From: Aquatica leii
Lineage: Eukaryota > Arthropoda > Insecta > Coleoptera > Lampyridae
DNA: 64,000 bases
Reading direction: 5' to 3'
NCBI GenBank assembly: GCA_035610365.1
Contig: CM069436.1
Span: 42,291,117-42,355,116, forward strand
Positions 1-12,469 of the stretch are shown here, piece after piece (position 1 is the first letter of the stretch; each line of letters begins with the position of its first letter). The translations under genes and the position numbers were made by a program. The notes under the pieces are model-generated. The model was not told where the DNA came from, did no database searches, and saw only the letters and a list, made by a program, of their open reading frames with translations.

Positions 1-2454
1 AATAGTATGAAAGCATGAATGCTACTACAATAACGTATGTCGTTTATTTTAATGTAAAACGGAAAACAAAAATTTAATTAGAGTATTATACAAACAGTAA
101 AGTTGAATGTAGTAGCTTTGGATAAATTAATTTTGATATTTAAATTGTGTAGTCTTATTGGTGTATTTGTTTACAGTAATATGCAACAAACAATTTTAAC
201 AAAAATAGTTTGCTATTTATTATACCTAACATTACAAATGTTTTGTTGTAAATAAAATAAAACATAAATAGATTTTAATTAAATGCCAACTAAAGACGTT
301 GCATTTTTTTTGGGTAATTTTAAATTAAAGCTGTTGTAAAAAATGTTTCAAGAATCGTTTAATTTAAATTCAAAAATGTAATTATTTTATAATCTGATAA
401 TTAGTAAATTTTATAAATTAACTTAATACAAGTTATCTTTTGGTGCGTAATCTTTTAATCGTAAATTAAACAAACTGCTCTAACTAATTATAGGTTTAAC
501 CGGTTTAACATAATTTCAAAATTAAGTAAAAAATTAATACATCAGTCAGTTTTATAAACATAGTATAATTATAATGGATTTTTAAGTCATTGCAAAAATC
601 TGTATAATTGTAACAAATTTTATTAAAATAACTAAAAAATAGTTTTTCTTTGTTAACATCTAATATGTGTTAAACAGTAAGAATCATTAAATTTTTAATT
701 CGTTTTAAAGTAACACTTTTTATTTTACTGTTAGTGCAGAGACTAAAAACATTTTTGGTGTGCAATTTACGAGAGTAGTGAAATACTTAGAAAATGAAGT
801 TTATCAATGAGAACAGTTAGAGCATGTCTGAAAGTTGAATACAGTAATTTGATACGCAAAGGAAGTTATATATAGTTTGCTGGTGAAATAGGACGACTGA
901 TATTATTGTCTTAAAAGTTTTACACTGATTTGTATAGCACTTAACACATAGATAAAATTTTAAGCACGCATTAAAAATTGTTTTTGAACTTAAAACGTCT
1001 TTTACACCTACATTTAAAATTAATTGTGTTATAAATTTTATAAATAATTTGACTAATATTGAGTTTTAATTATATAACAAACAAAAACGGTTAAAGTATT
1101 ATATTTAAAGTTGATTTGCAAGTTGTACGTTGGTTTGCATATTTATATAGCATTTTCTTTAAATTGTCATTTTATGGTTTTATTAATTTAAAATAAATTT
1201 ATTTTGAATTGAACAAAAAAAAATTTTTTATTAAATTATTTTTATTGTATTTTGTAAGATTCTATTATTTTATTAATCATTTTTTTTTAAATTTCTTTTA
1301 AAAGCATTTGAAGAAATCGGAAAACGTTAACATTATGATAACAAGACTCAATTCACAAAAACGTAAAAAACTACAATAATAAAAGATTTGCAATTTTGCC
1401 ATCTATTTTTTATTTCAGTTACACTGAATCTCTAGATTTAACAAGCTAAATAGCTTGACTGGAAACAAAAAAACTTGGTTTGAGCTTAAAGCTCAAACAT
1501 TTTAAAAATAAAAGCTTGTCTTGCCTTAATGTTTGTGTATTTGGATTCAGTTTGATTTTAAACTTTTACAAATTTAATCAAGCTTTTTAAGCTTTGTTTG
1601 CTTCTTTTTCAAAATCAGTCTATGGTCTTAGAACGAACCTTGCACGTGTTACAGCTTACTTGCGCATATACAAATATCTACCTGCTAGTCTAAGTTACCT
1701 CATAACTTTGAACTAAAGTAAAGGAGCAGCACGTCCTGCAGTTTACAAAATCAGACTTCTGGTTAACTCACAGTAATAAAGTAACCTAACATACAGCGTG
1801 TTTATGATAAACAATTAAAAACCTAAAAAAATCTTTGTGGAGTTAAATAAAAATGTTTCTTAAAAATTTGTTTAAAAGTGGCCTATTTTGAAAGTATTTG
1901 CAATTTAAGCTTTCAGGTCGTATTTAAATAAATGGAACTTGACTCTTGATTTTAATTATGTGGTAAATGCTGTGAAATCCGTATTCTAAAACGTCTTGAC
2001 GTATTGTGTTAATTACTTTTTTTTTTAATTTGCGTCATCTACAAAGTAAATGTAAATCAAATAACTACAGAAAATACTAAGCTTTATTTTTTCGTATTAA
2101 CCTTAACTTAACTTAATAAAATGTACTTTTTGTGTTTGATTACGTTTATCTGTGGTTGTAATCAAAATAAGACTTCAGCAAAAAACAATAAAAGATAAAA
2201 AGTATACATTTTTAGTACTCAGTACTGACAAATTTGGTTTCTTGACCTTTCAGCTATTATCTCGTGACCTTTTTCAGAAGATTTACTGTCTTGCTTTCTT
2301 TAACAAAAGAAATTTTTTGAAAGTCACTACTACAACCGTTTCAAAAGTTTACAAACCAGAATAAAGACTTAAAAAAAAGTTCTTTCTACCTACAAAAACC
2401 ATTTCAGGTACTGGCAGAGTAAGAACAATTAAAAAAATTTTTTTTAAATTAAAA
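1..2454. other. AT-rich spacer, no gene recognised
   Basis: Long A/T runs with no recognisable protein motif in any frame. The only distinct structure is a perfect 21-nt palindrome at 1478-1498 (GTTTGAGCTT, a central A, then AAGCTCAAAC), next to a shorter CAAGCT/AGCTTG palindrome at 1442-1457. The small open frame at 2152-2364 (70 codons, alternative start) shows no family motif and is probably chance. Confidence 0.6.
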
Positions 2455-2965
2455 TCAAAACGTCAATCGTTTTCTACAATGAATGTGCTGGCATTGCAAT
2501 TGTAGCAGATTGGCCACGAAATAGTACTCAAATAATTCCCAAAGTTAACATGCTCTATAGTACGGTAAACCGTACCTTGAAGAATCATTTTCAGTGTCTT
2601 TCTCATGCCTAACAAGTTAATCAGTTAACAGACTTTGATTTTAAACCGCGATGTAAATTTTGTCAGTGGTTGCGTTAACAAAAAGCTTTAAATTTTTTTA
2701 CAAAAAATTTTTTTAAGATTTTGATGGGTTACCTCTTAAAATTTGTAAAACCATGTAGTTTAAGCACAATAAACTAACCCGCCTGTGAATCGCCCCGTTT
2801 ACAATTTTGAAATCTAATTGTTATTAGTCTTTGCATTGTAAAAACGGTTCTATATGATGACTAGCCCGTAGTCCAGATCTTAACCTCTTAGACTTTCTTT
2901 GAGACTATATGAAACATACAAAACCTATGTAAATAATAAATAAAAGTAGCAAATGTGAATTTCTC
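2455..2965 (+). pseudogene. mariner/IS630-like transposase relic
   Basis: Pieces of a transposase of the DDE/D mariner-IS630 superfamily can be read in shifting frames on the + strand. Seen in order: STVNRTLKNHF (end of the helix-turn-helix region), QLTDFDF...FCQWL (the usual linker 'qeL..dDf..R..FC.w'), and near 2870-2925 PDLNLLDFL, a stop, then DYMKHTKP, which matches the family's C-terminal 'SPDLNPLDFFLW.Y.K' block. Stops and frameshifts interrupt every part and the catalytic centre is not intact, so it is dead. It is the only mariner relic here on the + strand. No terminal repeats were found. An alternative would be a relic of a related Tc1 lineage. Confidence 0.6.
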
Positions 2966-3652
2966 TAGAGGTTTGTGTTGTATTAAATGGGACACATTTT
3001 GGACATTTATTATAAATTTAGAGAAACAAAATTTAATTTTATTTATTTTTACAAATTCATTTAATAGCAGCCGACAACATTGCTGAGTCTGTATAGTTAT
3101 TTTGATATTTGTTTGTTAAAAGTTGCTTTGAGAAAAAACTCAGAGGTATAAATTTTGCATCTTTAAATAAACGTACTTATATGTCTGTTCGTCTTTACAA
3201 AGTGAAACTATTGTTTACGTTTACAAATTTGTACTTTGCCTAAGAAACAGGAAATTTAATATTTTGCTAGATTAACTCTAATAAAGTTAACTGTTTCAAA
3301 ATCTACGTTTTGCCAGTTTAAATCCAAACTTGATTTTTAGGTATTACTATTAAGCAGTCTTCATTGGTCTCAGAACAAAAGTAAAATGCTTTTTGAAATA
3401 GCCGTAAATACCTGACAAAATTTACACGCGTTTTATCAGATAATTTGAAGAGTGTTTAATATAAATCAACGCATAACAGATGTTCGGGTGCGTGTTTGTC
3501 AAAGTCAAAAATCACTTGGTTGTAGTAGGTAATTTAATTTATTATTGACAACGTATGGTACGTATAATATTGTAGTCTCAAAATCTCAAATAATGATGCA
3601 TAATAAAAAGAATACACAAACACTTACTTTTAAGTTTTAAAAAAACAGTATA
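2966..3652. other. AT-rich spacer
   Basis: No motif recognised. It separates two mariner-type relics of opposite orientation. Confidence 0.5.
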
Positions 3653-5195
3653 CAGAGTGGCTAATAATATTTCAATTGTTTCATGAATTTTAAGCAAAAT
3701 TTAAACCTAAATTCAATCAAGTTTTGAAAATGAACGCTATTGTTTTAAAATCTATTGAATAAGGAACAATAACTAATGAAGTGCCAAACTTCTTTTGAAA
3801 GCATTCTGTGATTCTAAAAAGAACTGATTGCAATGACTTCCTGACAATAATAAATTCACTAAACAATTTTGAACGGTATTCAGAAGAGCGATTTGAAGAA
3901 TATTATAAATTTTATGCTTGCAACTCTTTGATATTTTGTGGTCTAATTTTGTAAAAATAAATTTTGGAGATAACTCTATAAAAAAAAAGCAAGCGGCATC
4001 ATGTCGAAAAATGTACCTGGCCATTCAACAGTTTCCTGCGCTCTATCTATCTGCCAGGAAATTCAAATATTTTCGTACCTCAATTCCAAAATAAGAATGT
4101 TTCACAACCTGTTAAAATCATATTTGGATTGCTATTGTTGGAAAATAATTGACAAACATCTGAAACAATTGAGTCTTGCAAAAGTTTTAAATATCGAGCA
4201 GACGTTGAATTTTTGTTTATAAAATATGGTCTTACGATATGTCCACCAACAATACTACACCAAACATTTACTTTTTGCAGTCTTTGGGCATGAACTTGTT
4301 TCATCTAATGTGAGTTTTTGTCTGACTAGTAACTACAGTTATGTCGGTTTACATTTTCATTTAAACAAAATGTAGATTTGTCGCAAAACAAAATATGGTT
4401 GGCAAATTTAAAATATTAGTGCAACTTTTCCTTAATAACTGTACAAATCTTGATTCTGCAATCAAAATCGTCTTTATTCGGTTCTTGCAGTATATGAATT
4501 TAATATGAACGGAATTTTCTCCACTTTGTAATTTTTTGAATAGAATATTGACTCATATTATGATTTAAAGCCAATTGTGTCAAATTTTTCGGATTCTTCG
4601 CCACATCCAATACTATATTCAAAAAAATTTCTTTATTTGTAACGATTACTGGCCTTCCAATTTTAGGTCTATGCTTGACACAGTCAGTTTTGTGAAAACG
4701 GATAAAAATTTTTAAAACCATTGATTTGGAAATCGATTTCCGGTCAGGATGCAACTCATTGAACATAATTACCACTTGAGCAAAGTTTCGTGTTCTATCA
4801 TTAAAATTTTCATACGTTCGGTTGACTGTTGCTGACACTAAATGAACGTCATAGAAAAAAAAACCATGAACGTATAACATTCGTTGGTATAGTAACATTT
4901 TAAAACAAAATACCAATGCCGCGTTTCTAAGGTACCTGGAGAAACTACCTACAGGATTTCGTTTTAAGCATCTTAATAAAATATTTAAATACATTGCAAT
5001 CGGTTCTTTTTAGAACCACAAAATGTTCTCAAAAAAGATTTGTCATTTTATTAATTATCGTTTTTATTCAATAAATTTTAAAACAATAGCGTTTATTTTT
5101 AAAACTTGATAACTCGGAAACGATTGCATTTAGGTACATTGTGCTTGTATATTTTCTCCTATAATAGGCCGTTTTCACACTTATCAGCAACCTTG
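3653..5195 (-). mobile_element. mariner-like element with both TIRs and TA duplications
   Basis: About 1.54 kb. The left end reads CAGAGTGGCTAATAA and the reverse complement of the right end reads CAAGGTTGCTGATAAG. Both are flanked by TA (3651-3652 and 5196-5197), the mariner target duplication. A subterminal inverted repeat is also clear: 3732-3762 (GAACGCTATTGTTTTAAAAT and on) matches the reverse complement of 5064-5095 almost perfectly, and a further inner match (CCTAAAT.CAATC) extends it outward. The length and the single transposase inside fit a full-length mariner-class transposon. The coding region is degenerate, so it could only have moved in trans, if at all. Confidence 0.8.
3740..4994 (-). 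pseudogene. mariner-like transposase (DUF4817-type), broken
   Basis: The longest intact piece (4500-4994) carries the N-terminal helix-turn-helix region: FNELHPDRKSISKS, then FIRFHKTDCVKHRPKIGRP, the classic 'GRP' end of the first DNA-binding half, then NPKNLTQLALNHNMSQYSIQKI. Downstream, in other frames, come DDFDCRI, CDKSTFCLNENVNRHN (first catalytic Asp region), QKVNVWCSIVGGHIVRPYF at 4230-4290, ARYLKLLQDSIVS, and AVEWP-like/PLAFFL sequence near 4000. Several frameshifts and stops lie between these blocks, so no functional transposase can be made. Position and orientation match the terminal repeats that enclose it. Confidence 0.85.
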
Positions 5196-5197
5196 TA

Positions 5198-6549
5198 TGT
5201 ACTAACTTAACTACTATTTTAACAATAAATAATTTATTTTTTAATAACTAAAACATTTATTTTAACAACTTTAATTACATATTTATATTTTTTGTTTTAT
5301 TTTTAAAAGTTACTATTTGCATGATTAAAAAATTCTTTATGTAAAATACTTTATATGAATGGCTAATATTTGCAAAAATATTAATCACGTAACAAGCATT
5401 TACCAACTTACGTTGAAAAATTTCCCAAGAGACGCGGTATGAGGTAGTGGAACGTCTTAATTTACATTGCAATTTTTTTTTCTAAATAAATTCTAAAAGC
5501 ACAACTTTTTACTTATGCTATTGCAGTAAAATTTAATAAATTTAGTAAAAAGTCTTTAGAATACTTAAAAATGTTGCTATTAAAGTTTTTATTAGCTAAG
5601 ACTACAAGCAAATTTTGGTTACATTTGAACCTATTTTAGTGTTTACCATCATTATATTTACTGAAATTAAATGTCATAATAGCTACTATACATTAAAATT
5701 TTGTCATTTTTATTTAGATGTTCTTAATAAATGTGTTGCTTGCTAAGCCAATAGAACTATGCTACTTTAAAAATATTGATATAAATCTTATATTAACGTA
5801 ACAAAGTGGTACAAATAGAAGTGGACTAGAAAAACTATTAACAACATACTGTTGTATTTAACAAACAACCAAATGTAATAAAATTTATAACCGATGAACT
5901 TTTAAGTTTCTAAGAACTTTTTCGATTCATAGCCACTTAAATAAGTTAAACTTTAAATCTTCTTTTAAATAGCGTGTTAGATAACGCGCAAAGTGCATTC
6001 GCTTTACAATTTTTCACTATCATGAGACCATTAACAGCTGAAAACGCATGTGGTGATTCTCATCAGTTATCATTTTATACAAGCTTTTGTTAAAAGAAGT
6101 TACACAATACTTTCTTTTTGTAAACGATATATTTCTTTTATGATGCCTAATCACCTTCATACTGTTGTAAACGTTTTACGGTAAATTCGATTTTAGTGTT
6201 CTATTAAATGTAGTTTTAAACGTAAAAACATAATTTGCTGTTTGCTAATATTAAAAGTTTATTTTAAATTATAGCATACTTCAAATACTGTTAGTTTGAC
6301 AATAAGTTAATTGTTATTGATAAATAGTATAAAGATTAAAATTTTTAAAATATATGTTTGTGTAGTTGGTAGCGTTTTTTAAAGATTCTAAATACATACT
6401 TATCAAAATATGTGTTATTTACGTTTCTTATCTGTTGGAGACGTATAAAACATGATACACACTTCTGATAAAAGGAAGTAAGTAATTTTAAATAAAATAA
6501 ACTAATTTTAGAAACCAACTTGAGTGATGATAAAAATGATTTCTAATTT
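5198..6549. other. AT-rich spacer
   Basis: No gene recognised. At 5990-6070 there is a less AT-rich patch whose minus strand contains CTGATGAG followed by a possible stem. It resembles the hammerhead-like ends discussed elsewhere, but the GAAA box is missing. Confidence 0.5.
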
Positions 6550-6619
6550 GTTGAACGCGACCGGTTGAATGCGGCAGTTTAAACGCGATAGTTCAAACGA
6601 GACAGTTTGAACGCGACCA
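6550..6619. repeat. Tandem 14-bp CpG-rich repeats (left array)
   Basis: Five consecutive units close to GTTNAAACGCGACN: GTTGAACGCGACCG, GTTGAATGCGGCA (one base short), GTTTAAACGCGATA, GTTCAAACGAGACA, GTTTGAACGCGACC. They stand out sharply from AT-rich flanks. Probable subterminal repeat of the adjacent piggyBac-like element. Confidence 0.75.
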
Positions 6620-7554
6620 TTAAAACCTAACACTTTTAAACGAAAAAGCGCTTAAAGAAAGGGACTTTTTAAATCAAAACATTCAACGCAGCGAAATTTA
6701 AAGACAAAGAAATTTAAATTTTTTTAAAATTTTGTTATCAATTTATAGATTGCAGTACAAAAGGTAGAATAAACCAAGTTTATAGTTTTACTTAATAAAT
6801 ATATAACTATCGACGGCAATTTTTTTAAGTAATTCTAGAGAGAATTATTTTGTAGAAAACTCTAAAACAAAGTAGATACAAGTCTCACAACATAGCAAAA
6901 TAATTGATATTTGCAAGCGAGAATAAAGAAAAGATTAATGAGCAAGAAAGACACAGTACGCGATAGCAATCGTGTTTAACAAAGTACTCAAAGTACAATC
7001 GAAGGAGTCACTTTGAATGCTAGTTGAAAATTCTAATGCGCATCCAATTTTTAAATTTCTTGCTTTATTGTTAGACCTGTAACAAGATAAATATAATAAA
7101 TAAAAAAAACTCATAGAAGTAGTTTAATTGGCTATTGCATTTGAAAAAAAATATAAAAAATTGAGAAAGCCTCAGAATAACAATAACATTTTCTCTTAAT
7201 AAACAAATCAAAGATACTTTGAAACTTTTAGCAAAAATAATTCAAGAAATCGAACGTACTAAATATACAAAATACATACATTAAATTAATCCTTTAGAGC
7301 ACAAGTACAAATAATACCTTATTCTTTTAAATTTTTACATTTTAGAGTGTAAAATATGTTATTTTTTGATTAGTACTTACTTTCTTTAAAGATTTGAACA
7401 AAAAAGTACCATAAAAAAACAAGCATTTAATTTATTTAAAATTTTTGGGTTTAAAAATACAGTCATGTAGAGACTGAAAATATTACTAGTCATGTAGTAA
7501 ACTAACTGTATTTTTAAAAACAAAAGGTTACATAAAATAATAATGAATGACATT

Positions 7555-8815
7555 TTATGATATCTAATGAAATATTGTTTCTTTGAGTTGGAACATGGAA
7601 ATACTCTACACGTTGGACATTTATTGTAAGGTTTAGATTTAATGCATTTACTACTACGCATCTCGCATCTTTACTAATTTTTTTCAATATCTTTGAGTCC
7701 AGTGCTATCCTCGTTTTTCAAAACGAATATCTTTGGGAACACTATAATTGTATCTTCCACGTTTTGAAATTGGACATAATCTCGCTATTTAATTTTTCTC
7801 TGAAAGTGACATAAACCCTAAAGCAATAAATTTTGTAAACTCAAATATAGATGTTTTTTAAATAGTGTATTATAGACTATATTGGAATTAATAAAAGTTA
7901 TATCCAGAAATTCCCAGAACAATCGGTGCCACCATTTTCTAGAATAACAATTTATACAATATGTTGCATTTAGTTGATCTGCCCGATCGACTCCACTCAT
8001 ATTTTTTATTCGATCATGTCGTAAAAATTGAATGCAAAATGTACCACGATATTATCTATCCACATGAAGACACTCCAGATACTAGCGGAGGTACGGTAGT
8101 CAAAATCACTTCTCTTTATAGACTTATTTTCAATAATTTTTTTGGTATTTCTACTCTATTTTGCTGAATGGTACTACATGATAGAACTTGGTTGAGGTAA
8201 AGTTGTTCTAGAAGATTTATAGATGTGAAATTATTGTCAGCATAAACAATTTGATAGTTTCCTCAATTAAGTTTTGTTAGGGACAACACAGCACGTTCTC
8301 CAAGTCAAAAATTTTTGAGTTCATGTTCAATTTTTGCATTTTTACGTTAATATACTTGGAAGTCTAAAATATATGCATTTTTATCTATTTGGCACCATAG
8401 GTTATATCCTCACTTAATCGTTTTTTTTGCATCATATTGCTTCAAAGAACTTTGTCCTTTGAACAATATTATGCTTTTATCAATACTTGTACGATCTGTT
8501 GATTTAAAACATTTTTGAAATTTGTATTCAATGTTTTTACCAATGGTCTTATTTTATATATCTTACCTGTGTTTTTTTGTGAAATCCAATTATTACCATT
8601 GTAGTGAAGTGAACGTAAAATTTCTTCAAATTTATTCCTTTACATGTATATATGCTAACTGTGGTTAGCAACAATTGGTAGACTTAAATCAGAATCACCA
8701 TTCTAGTAGTGTTTGTACGTAAATAATCGAACTTATGCTATCAAATCAATCATTTATGCCAATAAATGAAAAAAGTTTATCTTTTGTTAGTTAAAGAGTT
8801 TTATTACGGTGCATT
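7555..8815 (-). pseudogene. piggyBac transposase, broken
   Basis: Read on the minus strand from 8815 down: DLSLPIVANHS, then RNKFEEILRSLHYNGNNW (family 'RxRFEEIxRxLHFxDN'), KIYKIRPLVKTLN, SIDKSIILFKGQSSLKQYDAKKTIK with stop, GYNLWCQIDKNAYILDFQVY (catalytic-core strands), RAVLSLTKL, YADNNFTSINLLEQL ('DNxFTSxxL', catalytic Asp region), then SGVDRADQLNATY and SRKWWHRLFWEFLD at 7880-8000 ('GGVDxxDQ...RKWWxRxF'). At 7560-7660 comes a Cys-rich tail with KCIKSKPYNKCPTC...CSN...RYH, the C-terminal cross-brace zinc region. The order is right throughout, with stops and frameshifts between blocks. Confidence 0.88.
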
Positions 8816-9693
8816 GCATAGAGATTACTGTAGAAAACTATGACAGCTATAGCATCTCCAAGTAAACGTAACTACACGTCAGTAAGACTTTAGAAATTGC
8901 TAAATTCCTCTTCTATAGGACCAGAAGGTAAATTGTATTCCGGCATTAATTCCGTTTCATTCTTTTTTTTACTTTCGTTTAGTTTCTTTTTTCTCATGTA
9001 TACTCTTACAATATTTTTTTTATTTGTTGTATTAGTTTTGACCAGAACATTTGTTTTAGTTTTATCAACAGCATCGGGTGTAATCGTTTTTGGTTGTAAC
9101 TAGACTAGAATATTGTTACTGTGCATTTATTTTTTTGTTTTATAACGTTCTCTACAATTACAAAATCTGAAAATCATATCTGGTATATTATTTTCAAAAA
9201 AAATCCTAAATATTCTCATCTTTTTTCTTTGTTAAATTGCTATTATCCAGAGGTAAATTTGATAAATAAAGTTTTATCTGCATTTTTCTGCAGCTTTTTT
9301 TTTTGGAAGTGGTCTATTATAACTCTATTTTATCTTATTATAGAACACTGTATCTTTAGACCTATAAAAAACATCAAATATCTAGGACGCACAATAAACA
9401 TATTTTACATATAAGTTCCGCATTTAAAAGTGAAACAAATCAATAACTACAAATTTAAACCCTTGAAGTTGTCGGCCTGCTAAAGACACTGCATTTGAAG
9501 ATATATCTTACAAGGTTTAAGTATTCATTGGTAGCTAAAATACAAACAGACACTAAATAGAACTAAAACAGCTAAAATTAAAGAAAAGATAAAAAAACTG
9601 TGTAGAAACTTAAATTATTTTATTCAAACCTTTTTGTGCGTTAATTGCGGATTATCGCACACGACATGAATTGAATGAACTCAAAAGTAAAAC

Positions 9694-9773
9694 AACTTGC
9701 GTTCAAACGTCCTTGCGATCAAAGATATTGTTCACACGATCGCGTTCAAGCGGTCGCGTGCAATCGGTCGCAA
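9694..9773. repeat. CpG-rich 14-bp repeats (right array, inverted)
   Basis: On the minus strand the units read GACCGATTGCACGC, GACCGCTTGAACGC, GATCGTGTGAACAA, then diverged copies ending near GTTTGAACGCAAG. The unit shares the TTGAACGCGACCG core with the array at 6550-6619 but points the opposite way. Confidence 0.65.
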
Positions 9774-11274
9774 GACAATGTAACGCAATCAAAAAAAAAT
9801 TATAGATTAATATATTAAAAAAAATGTAACAACTGCCAAAAAATTAAAAAAAGAAAATTATTATATATTAAAGCTCTCCTAAATTTAATATAGTTGTTTT
9901 GCAGTTTGGTGCTTATTTCGTTTTGAGTTTTTTTTATCAAACAAACGTCAAAATTTAGCACGTTTTTGTTTTTGCTAAATAAAATATGTTGTAACTTCAG
10001 AACTTTGCTTTTTTTTAATAATATATAATAATTGTGGTTAATTAAGTTGCAAACAGTGCTAAGTTTGAATGTGATTTTGTCAAAATTAATTATAGTTAAA
10101 ACCCCAAAAAGTAATTTAATTATTAACTTTCAATTACTTATGTTATATTATAAATTATAAGTACAAATACACAAATGTGTAAAAATAAAAAAATATTATA
10201 TAATAAAAAGTTTTTTTTCATATATAAAATTTTTTGTACTAAAATTATAGCTTTTTAATTATTTTGTAATTTTTTGATGTCTAGAATGGTTAAAATTAGT
10301 AATAATAACTACTAAATTAGTTACTAGACAATTAATCCAAAGTTCAATAACAATCTGACTTAAGAAAAATTGGTTTTTTAATGTATAAAACTAGTCCCAA
10401 GAATATATTCAGAAATCACAAATTTTAAAACAGAATTAGAATTTTGTCAATAATTGGTTTTATATATTTTATACAACTAGATAAACAATTTTTATTAGTA
10501 AATGTTTAAATCAAATTGCTTTTTTAAATGTCGTTATTTTGTATTTGTCAAAAATATTTATTCTGAATTAAAATTAACGACTGCATTGGTTTACACGCTG
10601 CTACTGATGGTCAAATTATCTTTACGAGTAGGGATAAGCGCAATATTGTTGTTGAACGTCTATTTACTCTTCTATTTACTTTTTCGAAATTGCTGTCAAG
10701 GCTAGTCTAATAAATGTAAATAGTTTTTTTTTTGCTGAATTTTTCTCGTTAGTTATTTTGATTACGTTTTTAACGGGAATGCTGGGAAAGACTTAGTCAT
10801 GTATTAGGCAATTTAATTGATTGCTGGACAGTAATTACGTTACGACGTCTTTTACTTTTTTAGCGGATTTTGGGAGAATGCCCTTTTATCCCAATATACG
10901 GCTGTCGTAAAGTGGTAAGCTGAGAAGAATAAGTTTTTTGTGCTGATACCTTTATCTTGTTTTGCAAATTATTATTGTAATTGTCAATTATCGACTAGTC
11001 TTGCGGCTGCATAGTGAAAGAAGTTATTATTTAAACACTTGCTAGCATTAGTTTTAGACATTTAAAAACTCAAAAAATTTGGACGGGTTAATGGTAGATT
11101 TAGAAGAGTTGCTTTTACTACCATTTGTCAAGATTGTGTGTTTTACCACTAAGGTAAGCAAAAAACCCAGTAATTTTTGAATAAAAGTAAAGGTTTATTT
11201 TTTTAATGTAGCATTAATTTAAAAAATGCCGAATATAATTTTAATTCATTAAATGTGCTTGCTTTTAATTTCCA
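9774..11274. other. AT-rich spacer
   Basis: Mostly A/T runs. A slightly richer tract at 10560-10960 shows no recognisable protein in either strand. The open frame at 10502-10705 (67 codons) has no family motif. Confidence 0.5.
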
Positions 11275-11990
11275 TGCAATAATAAAGATTTCGATAAAGG
11301 ACATTGTTTTACTAAGCGCTCACGTAAAGCTTGCAAAGATTCGGAAAACGTCGAATAAATTTTACTTTTCAAATGACTTTACAAAAAAAATCTAATAGGG
11401 TGAGATTAGAAAATTGCGGTGGCAGTTCTCTCGGTTTCGTTCTTTTAACCCATTGGTTTAGATATCGTTTGTTCACTTATTGTCAAATTTGTAAAGCATA
11501 ATGCAAAGAAACTTTATCTTGTTGAAACACCAATTCGTTTTCTAAACAACTTCCATTATTTTCTAAAACGTTGCTTGACATCGGGTGAATGTGGTTTTTC
11601 AACGTTTTCCGTTCAAATTTTTTAGTAGAAGAAAAAGTTCAACAATACTATCACTATAAACACCGACTTAAATTTTTGTGGTTGTTGAGTGTGCACTTTT
11701 TGCATTAATGCCGGATTTCAATCATACTAATAATGGCTGTTATGGGGATTGGCTGCATCATTAAAAAAAACACTCTTAATTTGCAATCATCCCATCAATC
11801 ATAGTTTCACAGAGTTGTAATTGTTAATCCAAGTCATTTTCGTTTCGTTTCGTTAAGTTCTAGTATCAAATTTACTTTGTTAGAATGAAATTTGCGGTGT
11901 TTTAAAATTTCTGAAATACTGGTAAACCAGATTCAGCAGCCATTCGTTTCGTAAGTAAAATTAACAATTTAGTTTAAGTGTCACTTCTAT
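11275..11990 (-). pseudogene. mariner/IS630-like transposase relic
   Basis: On the minus strand, in several frames: AAESGLPV (HTH end), LILELNETKR, LQLCETMID (family 'FCExM'), NPHNSHY-like sequence, VFQQDKVSLHYALQI ('FQQDGAPxHxAxxV', second catalytic Asp), RYLNQWVKR, and LTLLDFF with KSKIYSTFSESLQALRERL ('SPDLTPLDFFLWGHLKxKVY'). Every block is out of frame with the next. The family assignment is clear from motif order, but the ends are not. A mariner-type terminus (CAGGGTGACTCTAC on the minus strand) lies at 13222-13240 and may be its far end. Confidence 0.62.
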
Positions 11991-12220
11991 TGTTTAATTT
12001 TTGATGAAACGAACTAACAACATACCCGGTTTGTTAAAATTTTGCAACCAAACTTAATACATATAACTGTAAATACCTATAACGGCGGTAACACGTTAAA
12101 ACTAGTTTAACACTTGCAAAATTTAAAAACAGTTTTGAGTCATTCTGCGGGATAAAACCACAACGTAAAAAGACATTGGAGGAAAAGCAATGTCAATGCA
12201 ATTGTGCAAATGCCACCAGA

Positions 12221-12461
12221 ATGAACTATTGGACAACCGTTTTGCCTTTTTGGGGCTCTTCAGCAGTAGGAGATAGCCTAATGTAATTACCACAATTGCA
12301 TTGACACTCCTATAGCTTTTTATTCAAGTATAATGAAGGTAACGATTATTACTATATAAAACTATAGGGGTGTCAATGCAATTTTGGGAATTACATTAGA
12401 GTGTATTTTCTACTGCTAAAGAGTCCCAAACAGGCAAAAGGGTCGTCCAGTAGTTCGCTAT
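12221..12461. repeat. Inverted pair of Penelope-like ends
   Basis: The arm 12221-12315 matches the reverse complement of 12362-12461 over about 95 bp with roughly one mismatch in six, around a 46-bp loop. Both arms include GTCAATGCAATT and, inward of it, CTGCTGAAGAGCCCC...AAAAC or its diverged form. That is a CTGA(A)GA, stem GCCC/GGC, then (G)AAAC layout like hammerhead-bearing Penelope pLTRs. A third short copy of TGTCAATGCAATTGTG lies at 12191-12206. No coding sequence is left between them. Confidence 0.65.
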
Positions 12462-12469
12462 AAAAATAA

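Larger units (their letters stand above)
6550..9773 (-). mobile_element. piggyBac-like element with CpG-rich subterminal repeats
   Basis: A decayed piggyBac transposase (about 7555-8815, minus strand) sits between two CpG-rich arrays of related 14-bp units, 6550-6619 and 9694-9773, in opposite orientation. Such paired inverted arrays flanking one transposase are best read as subterminal repeats of the same element. True TTAA-flanked termini could not be fixed by eye, so the outer limits given are only the array edges. Confidence 0.6.
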
